From: Pseudolabrys taiwanensis
GTDB taxonomy: Bacteria > Pseudomonadota > Alphaproteobacteria > Rhizobiales > Xanthobacteraceae
Length of the DNA stretch: 64,000 nucleotides
Reading direction: 5' to 3'
Assembly (NCBI RefSeq): GCF_003367395.1
Contig: NZ_CP031417.1
Span: 3,844,001-3,908,000, forward strand
The notes under the pieces were generated by a model. That model was not told the origin of the DNA, did no database searches, and saw only the letters and a list, made by a program, of their open reading frames with translations. This document shows positions 18,849 to 27,541 of this stretch, piece by piece (within the stretch, counting starts at the first letter, position 1; each line of letters starts with the position of its first letter). The translations under genes were made by a program, and so were the position numbers.

Positions 18849-19871
18849 ATGAACGCACCGACCCCCGCGGTGCACTTCGACACCAACGATCTCCCCGAGA
18901 ATGACCGTTTCAACGCCTGGCGTTCGGCCGTGCACGCACACCGGGTCTGGTTGCCGGAAGGTGCCGATCCGGCCCGGTTCACCGCGCTCGTCGACGCCTG
19001 GACCCTTGGAGAGATCGTGCTCGCGCATTCGCGGTTGCCCGCGGTTTGTCTGGCGCGCACGCCTGAGATGGCGCGCGCCGACGCCGAGGACTGGGTCTCG
19101 TTGGCATTCCAGTTGGGCGGGACGACGGTGTTTACCCTCGATCAGGGTGATCTTGTGCGCACCGTTGGCCCTGGTGAAATCATCGTCTTCGATATGACAC
19201 GGGATTTCAGATCGGAAACGACCGTGCACGAGGTCATCACCTGCGCCGTTTCGCGACGCGCAATGCGGCAGGCTGTGCAGGAGATTCCGCCGCATCACGG
19301 GCTCTTGATCGAAGGCGGCTGGGGACGCCTGCTGGCCGATTACATGCTCTCGCTGGTACGGCAGCTTCCGCAGATGGCGGCCGCGGATGCTCCGGCCCTT
19401 AGCCGCACCCTGGTTCACCTGGTGGCGGCGTGTTTGAAAACGGCGTCTGACGCGTCATCGACGCCATTGAGCCGGCGCGTGGCCGACGTCCGTCACCGCG
19501 CTGAGACTTACATCGAACAGAACCTGACCTCGCCCAAGCTCGACCCCTCAGGCGTTTGTAAGGCACTCGGCATTTCCAAAGCGCGCCTTTATCGCGCTTT
19601 CATGCACGCCGAAGGCGTAACCAGCTACATTCGAAAGCGGCGCCTTGAAACGATCCATGTCCTCCTCAACGACCCGCGGGAAATGCGCAGCATCAGCGAA
19701 ATCGCGTACCAGTACGGCTTTGTCAGCGAAGCGCATTTCAGCCGCGTCTTCCGGCAGAAATTCGGCTTCAGCCCGCGTGACGCCCGCGTCGGCTTGCCCG
19801 TTACGTTGGACGCCGACGAAAGCGATGATGAAACCATGGTCTTTCGTCGCTGGGTCCGGCATTTGAGTTGA
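18849..19871 (+). CDS. AraC-family transcriptional regulator
   Basis: 340 residues. The N-terminal part resembles AraC_binding_2 sensor domains (QLGGTTVFTLDQGD, GEIIVFDMTRDF). The C-terminal double helix-turn-helix includes LTSPKLDPSGVCKALGISKA and ISEIAYQYGFVSEAHFSRVF followed by FGFSPRD. It is divergent from the autotransporter gene, 296 bases away, and may control it or the TIGR03032-like gene that follows on its own strand (inference). The inducer is unknown. Confidence 0.9.
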   Translation: MNAPTPAVHFDTNDLPENDRFNAWRSAVHAHRVWLPEGADPARFTALVDAWTLGEIVLAHSRLPAVCLARTPEMARADAEDWVSLAFQLGGTTVFTLDQGDLVRTVGPGEIIVFDMTRDFRSETTVHEVITCAVSRRAMRQAVQEIPPHHGLLIEGGWGRLLADYMLSLVRQLPQMAAADAPALSRTLVHLVAACLKTASDASSTPLSRRVADVRHRAETYIEQNLTSPKLDPSGVCKALGISKARLYRAFMHAEGVTSYIRKRRLETIHVLLNDPREMRSISEIAYQYGFVSEAHFSRVFRQKFGFSPRDARVGLPVTLDADESDDETMVFRRWVRHLS

Positions 19872-20025
19872 ATGCTCACGGCGACCTCACCCGCGATCGC
19901 TACGGCTCACATGCGGCGATGCCGCGCGCGGACGCAGCCATCAATTATGCCGCGCCGGACGGAAGAGAATCGAGCAGGGACGAGACCGGTCTAGGCGGCA
20001 TCGTTCTAATCGCAAAGGTGACCCA

Positions 20026-21186
20026 ATGGATGAATGTTTGATTGGTGCCGATGGTGGGCAGAAGGCACCCGTCCATTCCATGTCAGCAGGAGCGGACACG
20101 CTACAACAGTCAACAGTTGCGCCGGAAGCGCCGCCGTCCACTAAAATTAGCTGCACGCGCGGATTGACGGCCTGGCTTTTGCGCAACGATGTCAGTATCG
20201 CTTTCAGTTCTTATCAGAGTGGTCGGCTTTATCTGGTTGGCGTTGACAGACAGGAACGCATTTCATTCCACGAGCGTTTTTTTGCCCGTTCTATGGGGCT
20301 ATGGGCCGATCCGCAGCGCATCTTGCTGGCAACGCTATTTCAAATCTGGCGATTAGAGAACGTTCTCGGTCCGGACCAGCGGACTAACGAGGGCGCAGAC
20401 CGCCATTATGTGCCACGGATCGCCCACACGACCGGCGATCTCGACATTCATGACGTGACCGTCATGGCTGATGGTCGCATTGTATTCGTCAACACAAGCT
20501 ATTCGTGCCTGGCGCTACTTAGTCCGACCCATTCCTTTCGCGTATTCTGGAAGCCGCCCTTCATCTCCAAGCTGGCGCCCGAGGACCGTTGCCATCTGAA
20601 TGGGCTGGCCATGCGTGACGGCGCGCCTGCTTATGTTACCGCAGTATGCCAAAGCGATGTGGTCAACGGCTGGCGCGATCGGCGCGCCAATGGAGGCTGC
20701 GTGATCGACGTACACAGCAACGCAATCGTTAGCGAAAGCCTGTCCATGCCGCACAGCCCGCGTTTGCATCAGGGCAGGCTTTGGGTACTCAATGCTGGCA
20801 CCGGTTACCTGGGTACCATTGATCTGACGAATGGTGAATTTACTCCACTAACGTTCTGCCCGGGATTCTTGCGCGGACTTGCGTTCCACAATGGCTACGC
20901 GCTTGTGGGCCTGTCGCTGCCGCGCGACGGGTCTTTCTCGGGGCTCGCACTCGACCTCGAACTGAATAAGCGCAATGCCGAGCCTTGGTGTGGGATACAG
21001 ATCGTCGAGTTAGCCACCGGCAACATTGTCGAATGGATTAAGTTAGAAGGCGAGGTCACGGAGTTATTCGATGTGCAGGTAATCCCCGGCGTACGACACG
21101 CGACCGCGACCGGAATCTTGTCCGACGACATTCAGCGTTTGGTAACTTTCGAAACGGTAACGACACCGTCGTCGGAGTCGGTTTAG
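20026..21186 (+). CDS. TIGR03032-family protein (six-bladed-propeller-like, function unknown)
   Basis: 386 residues without signal peptide or membrane segment. Hallmarks of the TIGR03032/DUF4915 family are HLNGLAMRDGAPAYVTA, GGCVIDV, LSMPHSPRLHQGRLWVLNAG and TGYLGTIDL. The repeating glycine-rich strands suggest a beta-propeller. The family has no proven biochemical role; some members lie beside large surface proteins or tetratricopeptide proteins, as this one lies near an autotransporter. Start ATG 20026 is the first in the frame. Confidence 0.82.
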   Translation: MDECLIGADGGQKAPVHSMSAGADTLQQSTVAPEAPPSTKISCTRGLTAWLLRNDVSIAFSSYQSGRLYLVGVDRQERISFHERFFARSMGLWADPQRILLATLFQIWRLENVLGPDQRTNEGADRHYVPRIAHTTGDLDIHDVTVMADGRIVFVNTSYSCLALLSPTHSFRVFWKPPFISKLAPEDRCHLNGLAMRDGAPAYVTAVCQSDVVNGWRDRRANGGCVIDVHSNAIVSESLSMPHSPRLHQGRLWVLNAGTGYLGTIDLTNGEFTPLTFCPGFLRGLAFHNGYALVGLSLPRDGSFSGLALDLELNKRNAEPWCGIQIVELATGNIVEWIKLEGEVTELFDVQVIPGVRHATATGILSDDIQRLVTFETVTTPSSESV

Positions 21187-22369
21187 CTTGATTGCACTGG
21201 ATACTGCCTTCCATCCTCGCGTCGGCAGGTCGGGTGTCACCAGCATGGGTGCCGGAGGACGGCGTCTCATGGCCGATGAGGTGCGGGTGCGGCCTGAAAT
21301 TCCTTTTGCTACTCAATGGCCCGTTTTGACCCTCACCTTCGGCTAAGTGCTTGCAGGGCCGCATTTTGTCACTTCTCGACCGCACCAATCTTCTTTTTCG
21401 ATATTGATTCCACTGGGCTTTTTTGGCCCTGGCCCTCACCTTGCGCATAGGTGAGGGAATAGATGTTCGCAGCGTTCCCCGGCAGATGCCCGGCTTCGCG
21501 GGCGAGGCGGTCGCCGTGGGCGCTCTGGGTATAGAGCGCTGGGGGATTTGATTCTGGCGGTCGTGCATTGGAATGACTTCCAAGCGATCACCACTTGGGT
21601 GGGCCAGCTCGATAAGGCACAGACAACGCTCAACATGCTTTGGCGAATGACCAAGCAAGTTGATCCTGGTGATAAGTGGGTTTCCACCAATGCAGGAGCT
21701 GACTATTTTTCCAAGGTGAGATGGGGACCCGTGTCGCCGAACGGCGCGGGACGACAATTCATGTGCTTTCCCAAGGTGGCCGGGGCAGTTGAAGCACCGC
21801 CACTATGCCGGTCACATCAGGAGCTCAGCGCACACGCCTACGATCTGACCGACGATCGCGCATAGACCTGCGGCCGCGTGCGTCCCACTGATGCCAGTTA
21901 CGTGTATCCCGGCGTAGCCATCGCGCAGTCTCGTATCCGTCCCAGGACAACGGCAACGAAAGAGGCCGCCAACTAGGCGGCCTCCGGGCTCGGCAAGTGG
22001 GCAAGGGGGTGGGGCGATCCGAGCCCTCCCTAGGTGACATCAAGGATAGCCAAAACCAACATGAGTCGCGACTTTCTAAACAAATGGGGCAGCGGTAATT
22101 CTGTGTTGCTTGGACCGGAGCGCCAAGGTTCCCCCTGGTTCCTAGACGGGGCGCGCCGGAGGAGGTTGTCGGTCTCGAGAATGGCGAGGTGCAGGCTGGA
22201 AGCGGGCGCCTGAAGGCCTTCCTTGCAAACGCTGCGTATGTGATGCCGACACGGCGAGCATCTGCGTATTTTAATCGATTGCAGCTATCGCTGGCGCGTG
22301 GTTCTGAAACGTTCCAATCCCAGAATATGGTGGTAAAGATTGAGGCGATACACCACGCCGGCGTGAATC
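21187..22369. other. Long region without a convincing gene
   Basis: About 1.2 kb. Open frames exist on both strands (a leftward one overlapping the preceding gene and a rightward one at 21548-21865) but their products are low-complexity or Arg/Pro-rich and match nothing I know. The only clear structure is the perfect hairpin at 21962-21984. The region is probably intergenic debris of an accessory segment. Confidence 0.45.
21962..21984. terminator. Perfect 9-bp hairpin
   Basis: GAGGCCGCC and GGCGGCCTC form a perfect 9-bp GC-rich stem around the loop AACTA. No T run follows, so it is either a Rho-independent-like terminator of weak type, a REP-like palindrome, or an RNA end structure. There is no gene directly upstream. 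Confidence 0.5.
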
Positions 22370-22522
22370 ATGGACCGTACGATCGCCAAGCTTAATATTG
22401 AGCATTTTCGGCGGCTGCTAGAAGCCGAGACCGACCAGCAAAAGCGCGAGACGATTCTCCGGCTATTGGTGGAAGAAGAGGCCAAGCTTGAGGCCGCCAA
22501 CCGCGCGTATGAAAGCCCCTAA
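22370..22522 (+). CDS. Small helical protein of 50 residues
   Basis: ATG 22370 to TAA 22522 encodes a charged helical peptide with AKLNIEHFRRLLEAETDQQK and RLLVEEEAKLEAANR. The pattern AKLNIEHFR.LL..ETD..KRET..RLL.EEEAKL recurs as an uncharacterised short protein in Bradyrhizobium-type genomes. It may form a coiled coil. No clear ribosome site is seen upstream. Confidence 0.6.
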   Translation: MDRTIAKLNIEHFRRLLEAETDQQKRETILRLLVEEEAKLEAANRAYESP

Positions 22523-22532
22523 GCGGTCTGCG

Positions 22533-22730
22533 TCAGCCGAGCGGCTGGTGCCGTTCATCCCACGGCCGCCAGTGGGTCGGCTGAACATCCAGCCGTTCCC
22601 TTGTCATGGCATTCATCCAACCATTGAGGATGTGGCGGCAAGGAAAGACGAGCGCATGTTCACCGTCCGCGTCGATAACGGCGAGTTCCAGGTCCCGGTC
22701 GAATGGCGCTGTCGAGGCTCGTTGCCACAT
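22533..22730 (-). CDS. Small conserved-looking hypothetical protein
   Basis: About 65 residues, with core DLELAVIDADGEHALVFPCR and DVQPTHWRPW. This combination (D.DLELAVID.DG.HALVFPC.....W.......DV.PTHWR.W) is familiar from short Rhizobiales proteins of unknown function. The open frame extends to 22763; ATG 22730 is the nearer plausible start. It is convergent with the 50-residue gene at 22370. Confidence 0.5.
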   Translation of the reverse strand: MWQRASTAPFDRDLELAVIDADGEHALVFPCRHILNGWMNAMTRERLDVQPTHWRPWDERHQPLG

Positions 22731-22945
22731 CCACGAAATCTGCCCGTCTACGCGCCGAAACATTTTGACTCAAATCACGGCCCTTGGAAGAAATTTGGAC
22801 CCACTTTGAGGCACGAGTTCTTGTTCGCCGACGCCTTATCGCGGTCTATGGTGGCCGTTACAACCGTAACTACGTGCCGGCCTTGACCGAAGCTTCGGCT
22901 CGTGCAGGGCTAAGACGGCTGAAGAGGCGTTGCCTCCGGTGACGG

Positions 22946-23148
22946 TCACTTCACGAGATCGAGCACTTCCACCACACGGCCGGTTTCGTCGCGGACGCAT
23001 AAACGTCTTGTGCCCCACCCGGATAGTTTTTTGTTATATCATTGACCACAAGCGCGGCCATGCAAATAGCAGCTGCGTCATCGGGCAATTCCTCACCTTC
23101 GGCATCAATAGGGCCGTCCGGTTGCACCAGGAAATAATAACGGGGCAC
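22946..23148 (-). pseudogene. DUF6894-like small protein with a frameshift near its end
   Basis: GTG 23148, preceded by GAGAAGG, starts PRYYFLVQPDGPIDAEGEEL, the hallmark of DUF6894 (PRYYFhv.dG....D.EGeEL). In the open frame the C terminus becomes DVYASATKPAVWW, unlike the family. Shifting one base at the G run near 23012-23025 restores VRDETGRVVEVLDLVK and a stop at 22946, a typical family ending. So a one-base deletion has altered about the last 25 residues, unless it is a sequencing error. Confidence 0.65.
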
Positions 23149-23179
23149 TTGCGCAGCCTTCTCTCGACTAGACCGAGAA

Positions 23180-23353
23180 CTAACGTTCCGCCACGGCCGT
23201 TCCTGCGTGGAGAGCAAAAATCATCGCCTGTACCCGCGCGGCTACGGAGGTCTTCTCGTAGCCGTATGCAACGATCCGGAAATTTTCGATGATCTCCCAC
23301 CGCCAATCGTCGCCTTCTTGGAAGACACGATAGAAAACGAAGGGCGTGCTCAT
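23180..23353 (-). CDS. Small hypothetical protein of 57 residues
   Basis: MSTPFVFYRVFQEGDDWRWE then YGYEKTSVAARVQAM. ATG 23353 is chosen because the upstream extension to 23482 is low-complexity. The pattern F.YR.FQ....WRWE followed by a short Ala-rich helix is seen in uncharacterised short Rhizobiales proteins, often near DUF6894 genes, as here. No metal site or membrane segment. Confidence 0.5.
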   Translation of the reverse strand: MSTPFVFYRVFQEGDDWRWEIIENFRIVAYGYEKTSVAARVQAMIFALHAGTAVAER

Positions 23354-23585
23354 CGAATCGCTCCCGTCTCCGGCGGGAGGCGCGATGCGTCTCTCAGCCA
23401 CCGACGCCCCGTTGACATCGGCCGATGATGCGGAAGCAACGCTTCCTGGCCGGTAACGTTTCAAGCTCCCAGCGGGGTACAAAAATACACAAGTTCCGGC
23501 TTGATCGCAATTTATAGAGGCGGCCCACCGCGCAGTAAGGACTTATCTCAACCTGCTTTTCAGGTCTGACCGGTACCTAGTGTCC

Positions 23586-23843
23586 ATGAACGTAATAGCA
23601 TTTCCGGTGCGGCGGTTACCCGCATGCCCGGCTGAAATCCCCGCCCATATTGCAAGAATGGATGGAGAGCCGTTGCCCTGCACTTTGCTCGAACTCACCT
23701 GGAGAGGCGCGCGCGTTAGCACGGCAAAGATCGCGCTACCCAATGCCTTCATCCTGTTGCTAAGTGGCCACGGTTTGATCGAGCGAAAATGTCGCGTGAT
23801 CTGGCGCGAATGGGACGTTGTCGGCGTAGAGTTTGAGACGTGA
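23586..23843 (+). CDS. Single-domain PilZ-like protein
   Basis: 85 residues. ELTWRGARVSTAKIALPNAF and VIWREWDVVGVEFET resemble the small PilZ proteins of Rhizobiales (S..GA.i......lP..F.L.......r.C.V.WR....iGV.F). The N-terminal RxxxR signature of c-di-GMP binders is not obvious (RRLP is present near residue 9), so binding cannot be assumed. Start ATG 23586; GTG 23580 is an alternative. Its decayed paralogue is at 12822-12923, also followed by a zinc-ribbon gene. A complete GGDEF-EAL protein lies 1.2 kb downstream. Confidence 0.65.
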   Translation: MNVIAFPVRRLPACPAEIPAHIARMDGEPLPCTLLELTWRGARVSTAKIALPNAFILLLSGHGLIERKCRVIWREWDVVGVEFET

Positions 23844-23927
23844 GCACGGTTGGCGCATCGCGCCGTAACGCGATCGATTTCACTGCAAGTTGAGTAGAGC
23901 ATGCGTGAGGCCCAATGGGAGTTCATC

Positions 23928-24127
23928 ATGTCCACCACCGACAGGAACGTGCTGCCCGTTTGTCGCAAGTGCAGGCTGCCGCTGAGCTTCCGGCGCACCG
24001 AGACAGTGGCGCGCGCAGGTACTTGTGAAGCATTCGATTTGGCGAGTGCGCGGAATGCGGCCAGACGGCCGCATTCGCCAGGACTGCCGCGCTTAATGAT
24101 CGCGCGGCCGCGGCGTCGCCTCAGTGA
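23928..24127 (+). pseudogene. Zinc-ribbon gene with a frameshift (copy 2 of the duplicated module)
   Basis: ATG 23928, after GGGAG, starts a product similar to the intact ribbon at 13008: VCRKCRLPLSFRRTETVARAG. After the Asp-Leu codons near 24041 one base is missing. In the shifted frame ECAECGQTAAFART follows, which supplies the second Cys pair, and the frame ends at TGA 24127. In the unshifted frame the second pair is lost. The end overlaps the last codons of the convergent cytochrome gene. Confidence 0.75.
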
Positions 24128-24438
24128 GGACGTAGAGTAACGATGTAGGAAGCAATGTCGCCGGCATCGCCGGGGCTAATTGCAGCCATGCGTGCGGCTC
24201 CCATTGGCGAGTGACCAAATGCCAAATAGACAACCCACTGATTGGCATTCAATGGCGATCGCGCGATATCGCGAAATGCCGGGGCTCTCTGCACATTGCT
24301 CGAAGGTTCTTTGCTGATGTTGTGACACTGAGCGCATTGCTCCCGCGCCAGTTTCTGGCCACGTTGCGTATCGTCCGGCGCGGCGAACCCGAGTGTTGGA
24401 ACGGTTGTCAGGACGACCGCGATCACGAAGGGGCGCAT
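24121..24438 (-). CDS. Small periplasmic class I cytochrome c
   Basis: 105 residues with a cleavable signal peptide (cleavage after GFAA, about residue 20), one heme motif CAQCH, and a later Met in GHSPMGAARM that could be the axial ligand. The helix DAGDIASYIVTLR is the usual C-terminal cytochrome c helix (compare ..DI.AYI..L). It would carry electrons in the periplasm. No neighbouring oxidase or dehydrogenase identifies a partner. Confidence 0.85.
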   Translation of the reverse strand: MRPFVIAVVLTTVPTLGFAAPDDTQRGQKLAREQCAQCHNISKEPSSNVQRAPAFRDIARSPLNANQWVVYLAFGHSPMGAARMAAISPGDAGDIASYIVTLRPH

Positions 24439-24584
24439 TGTCCGTCTCCTCGTCCTCCAGCTTCGTTTGGCAGTCTAGCGGATCGAGGATAGTACACGGG
24501 TGTACGATTCTACGCCGCCGAAGCCTTCGAGCGACTCGATTCCGCCTTGCTTGCACTCGCGCGCCACTTCTGTTCGAAGCCCGG

Positions 24585-24776
24585 CTATCGCACGGCTGCA
24601 CCGCTAAAGAGCTCCCACACTCGGTCTACAGGTCGATGTCGTCCAAGGAGATAACCTTGCGCCTCCGAACAGCCTTCAGAAGGGACCAACGCCAGTTGCT
24701 CCTCTGTTTCGACACCTTCGGTAAAATCGAAATAGAACTCTTGAAGACCGGGTTCCAATTCTTCAAAATACCGCAT
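24585..24776 (-). pseudogene. Fragment of an EAL-domain gene (C terminus)
   Basis: EGVETEEQLALVPSEGCSEA followed by QGYLLGR is the signature end of an EAL domain (compare AEGVETAEQ...EGCTQVQGFHFSEP in the protein at 25027). Only about 45 residues are left; the preceding stretch to 24776 does not match the domain. It is on the opposite strand to the intact MHYT-GGDEF-EAL gene 250 bases away, so it comes from a separate gene. Confidence 0.75.
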
Positions 24777-25026
24777 CGAAGTTTATGCACTTATACAACT
24801 ATTTAAGCTTATGCCGTCCGAAACTCGCTCGGCGCTATATCTGCCGTGATTGGAGTTCTCGTCGCCATAGATCAATTTTCGGCCACCCAAACTCCCCGCG
24901 CGAACGCAGCCATCCTTGCTGGTTTACCCCGCATTAAACATAGCAACCGCGCGGGCGGACAATTGACAATAATCAAGCGTTATTTACCGTTTATCTGGCT
25001 TCGTTCCGAGCAAGCGGATCACCCGG

Positions 25027-27429
25027 ATGTATCAGATGATCAATTGCCTGACTTCCCAGCACGATTGGCAACTCGTCGCACTGGCAATTGGCGTCTGCTT
25101 CCTTGCCACAATCACCACCGTAGGTTTGTTTCGTCGCGCCCAAGCATCTGAAGGCCGTAGCCGCTTGGCATGGCTCTCCCTCGACGCGATCTCGGCGGGC
25201 TTTGGTATATGGGCGACACACTTTATCGCGATGCTCGCATTCAAACCACCATTTCCCATCGGTTATGGCCTGACGCTCACGATGCTCTCGTTAGGTGTCG
25301 CAGCTCTCATAACCGGCATTGGGCAATACCTTGTGCTTCAAGCAGGTAGTCGGCCTGCCACCATCGCCAGCGGAGGACTCATCGGCGCCGGCGTCGCCGC
25401 AATGCATTACCTCGGCATGGGCGCCATGGAAGTTCCAGCGCACCTTTCGTGGTCGTACCCACTCGTGCTCTTGTCGCTGGCGCTCGGCATCTGCCTTGCC
25501 GCCGCGGCCTTCTACGTCGCTGCGTATCGGCTCAATTGGATGGGATCCGTCGTTGCCATCTTATCGTTCACCTTCGCCATCGTCGGCACGCATTTCACCG
25601 CCATGGCCGCCGTCACGTTCGCTTACGATCCGACTATCTCGATAGACAATACGGACCTCGTACCGGCCTCGCTCTCCCTTGTGATTGCTGTCGCGGTCAT
25701 CCTTTTCCTTGGCCTCTGTCTCATCTTCGCACTTTCCGACTGGCGAACGCGTGAAAGACTGCGTCAGCAGAAGGGACAACTTGATACGGCGTTGGAGAAC
25801 ATGTCGCAGGGCCTATGCATGTTCGACTCCGAAGGTCGTGTCCTGCTCTTCAATGAGAAATATGTCGAGATAACCTCAATCCCAGCCGATACACTACGCC
25901 ATTCTACCTTGATCGATATTCTCAGTGAGCAGAAGACCGGCGCGAAAATCGAAGACCCGGAGGGGTTTGCCAGCCGGATTATCAGCGCCGCGCGCAAGCG
26001 CGAACCTCTGAACACCCTCGTTGAACACCATAATGGCCGCATCATTCGCGCTGTTACAGGACCCATGAAGGACGGTGGCTGGGTGGCCACCCTGGAGGAC
26101 ATCACCGACTGGCAGAAGGCCCAGGAAAAGATCTTTCATATGGCGCGCCACGACGCGCTGACCAACCTGCCCAATCGCGTTCTGTTTAGGGAGCACCTGG
26201 AAGCTGCTCTTACGCGGGTGAACAGGAACGAATGCGCCGCCATTCTGTGCCTGGACCTCGACCGCTTTAAGTCGGTCAATGACACACTTGGCCATCTAGT
26301 CGGCGACGACCTCTTGAATGAGGTAGCTCGTCGCCTTGTTGGATGTCTTCGAGAAGGGGACATGGTCGCCCGCGTCGGCGGCGATGAGTTCGCCATCGTG
26401 CAGTCCGGCAAGGATTTGCACGCCTCAGATGTAGCGGCCCTGGCTGGGCGCATCGTCGAGGTCGTTAGCGCGCCTTATGAGATTCAAGGCAATCAGATCG
26501 TCATCGGCACCAGCATCGGCATTTCTTTCGCCCCAGAGGACGGCACCGTCGCGGAGAAACTGCTGAGGAATGCGGACCTGGCCATGTACCGCGCCAAGGC
26601 CGACGGTCGTGGCACCTATCGGTTCTTCGAGCCTGGCATGGATGCAAAGGCGCAGGCCCGGCGGCTGCTCGAGCTCGAACTAAGGGGCGCGCTCGCCCGA
26701 CAGGAATTCGAACTGTACTACCAGCCCATCCAGGATCTCGAAAGCGGCGAAATTATCGAGATGGAAGCTCTGATCCGCTGGAAGCACCCGCTCAGAGGCT
26801 TTGTCGCCCCCATGGACTTCATCCCCGTTGCGGAGGAAACCGGGCTCATCACCCAGATTGGCGATTGGGTCCTCGCGCGCGCATGCAAGGATGCTGCCGC
26901 CTGGTCCCGTCCGCTGAGCGTGGCGGTGAATATGTCACCGGTCCAGTTCAAGAGCCAAGCGCTTCTGCGCTCAGTGGAAGCGGCGCTCTCGACATCGGAA
27001 TTGCCGGCGGCCCGGCTTGAGCTCGAAATCACCGAAGCCGTACTAATGGATGAGAGCGACGCCACTCTCGGAATGCTTCACCAACTCCGTAATCTCGGCG
27101 TCCGGATTTCCATGGACGACTTCGGCACGGGCTACTCGTCGCTCGGCTATCTGCGCAGCTTCCCCTTCGACAAGATCAAGATCGATCGCTCCTTCATCCG
27201 GGACCTAACGAGCCGGGCGGATGCGATGGCAATTGTTCGCGCGGTGACAGGACTAGGCCGTAGCCTCGGCATCCCGACGACGGCGGAAGGCGTGGAAACT
27301 GCCGAACAAGTGAACCTCCTTCGGCGGGAGGGATGCACCCAGGTACAAGGCTTTCATTTCAGCGAGCCTAGACCAGCAAGCGAAGTCGAATATATGCTCT
27401 CAGGCCGCAATCTGCGGATCGTCTCCTAA
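25027..27429 (+). CDS. MHYT-PAS-GGDEF-EAL c-di-GMP signalling protein
   Basis: 800 residues. The N-terminal half holds an integral-membrane MHYT sensor with three repeats of the motif (ATHFIAMLAF, AAMHYLGMGAM, GTHFTAMAAV), proposed for this family to bind copper and sense diatomic gases. A PAS domain follows (about 255-370), then GGDEF with an intact GGDEF signature (RVGGDEFAIV, likely active cyclase) and EAL with EALIRW, ELEITE, DDFGTGYSS and KIDRSF (likely active phosphodiesterase). A nearby ATG at 25036 is an alternative start. It could set c-di-GMP levels for the exopolysaccharide locus at 38-45 kb, which is inference. Confidence 0.94.
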   Translation: MYQMINCLTSQHDWQLVALAIGVCFLATITTVGLFRRAQASEGRSRLAWLSLDAISAGFGIWATHFIAMLAFKPPFPIGYGLTLTMLSLGVAALITGIGQYLVLQAGSRPATIASGGLIGAGVAAMHYLGMGAMEVPAHLSWSYPLVLLSLALGICLAAAAFYVAAYRLNWMGSVVAILSFTFAIVGTHFTAMAAVTFAYDPTISIDNTDLVPASLSLVIAVAVILFLGLCLIFALSDWRTRERLRQQKGQLDTALENMSQGLCMFDSEGRVLLFNEKYVEITSIPADTLRHSTLIDILSEQKTGAKIEDPEGFASRIISAARKREPLNTLVEHHNGRIIRAVTGPMKDGGWVATLEDITDWQKAQEKIFHMARHDALTNLPNRVLFREHLEAALTRVNRNECAAILCLDLDRFKSVNDTLGHLVGDDLLNEVARRLVGCLREGDMVARVGGDEFAIVQSGKDLHASDVAALAGRIVEVVSAPYEIQGNQIVIGTSIGISFAPEDGTVAEKLLRNADLAMYRAKADGRGTYRFFEPGMDAKAQARRLLELELRGALARQEFELYYQPIQDLESGEIIEMEALIRWKHPLRGFVAPMDFIPVAEETGLITQIGDWVLARACKDAAAWSRPLSVAVNMSPVQFKSQALLRSVEAALSTSELPAARLELEITEAVLMDESDATLGMLHQLRNLGVRISMDDFGTGYSSLGYLRSFPFDKIKIDRSFIRDLTSRADAMAIVRAVTGLGRSLGIPTTAEGVETAEQVNLLRREGCTQVQGFHFSEPRPASEVEYMLSGRNLRIVS

Positions 27430-27541
27430 CGGAATGATGCAGATGCACCGACGAGGCATTTTTGGGGCAGCCACATAGGATGCGCGCAGGAGCCCCTCTC
27501 TACGGCGGCTGGGCCCGTCAGCGCCGGTTTCGCGACTTGCC

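Noticed and set aside
21056..21757. Leftward open frame of about 233 residues
   Set aside because: Overlaps the end of the TIGR03032 gene; product is Arg/Pro/Ser-rich with no recognisable domain.
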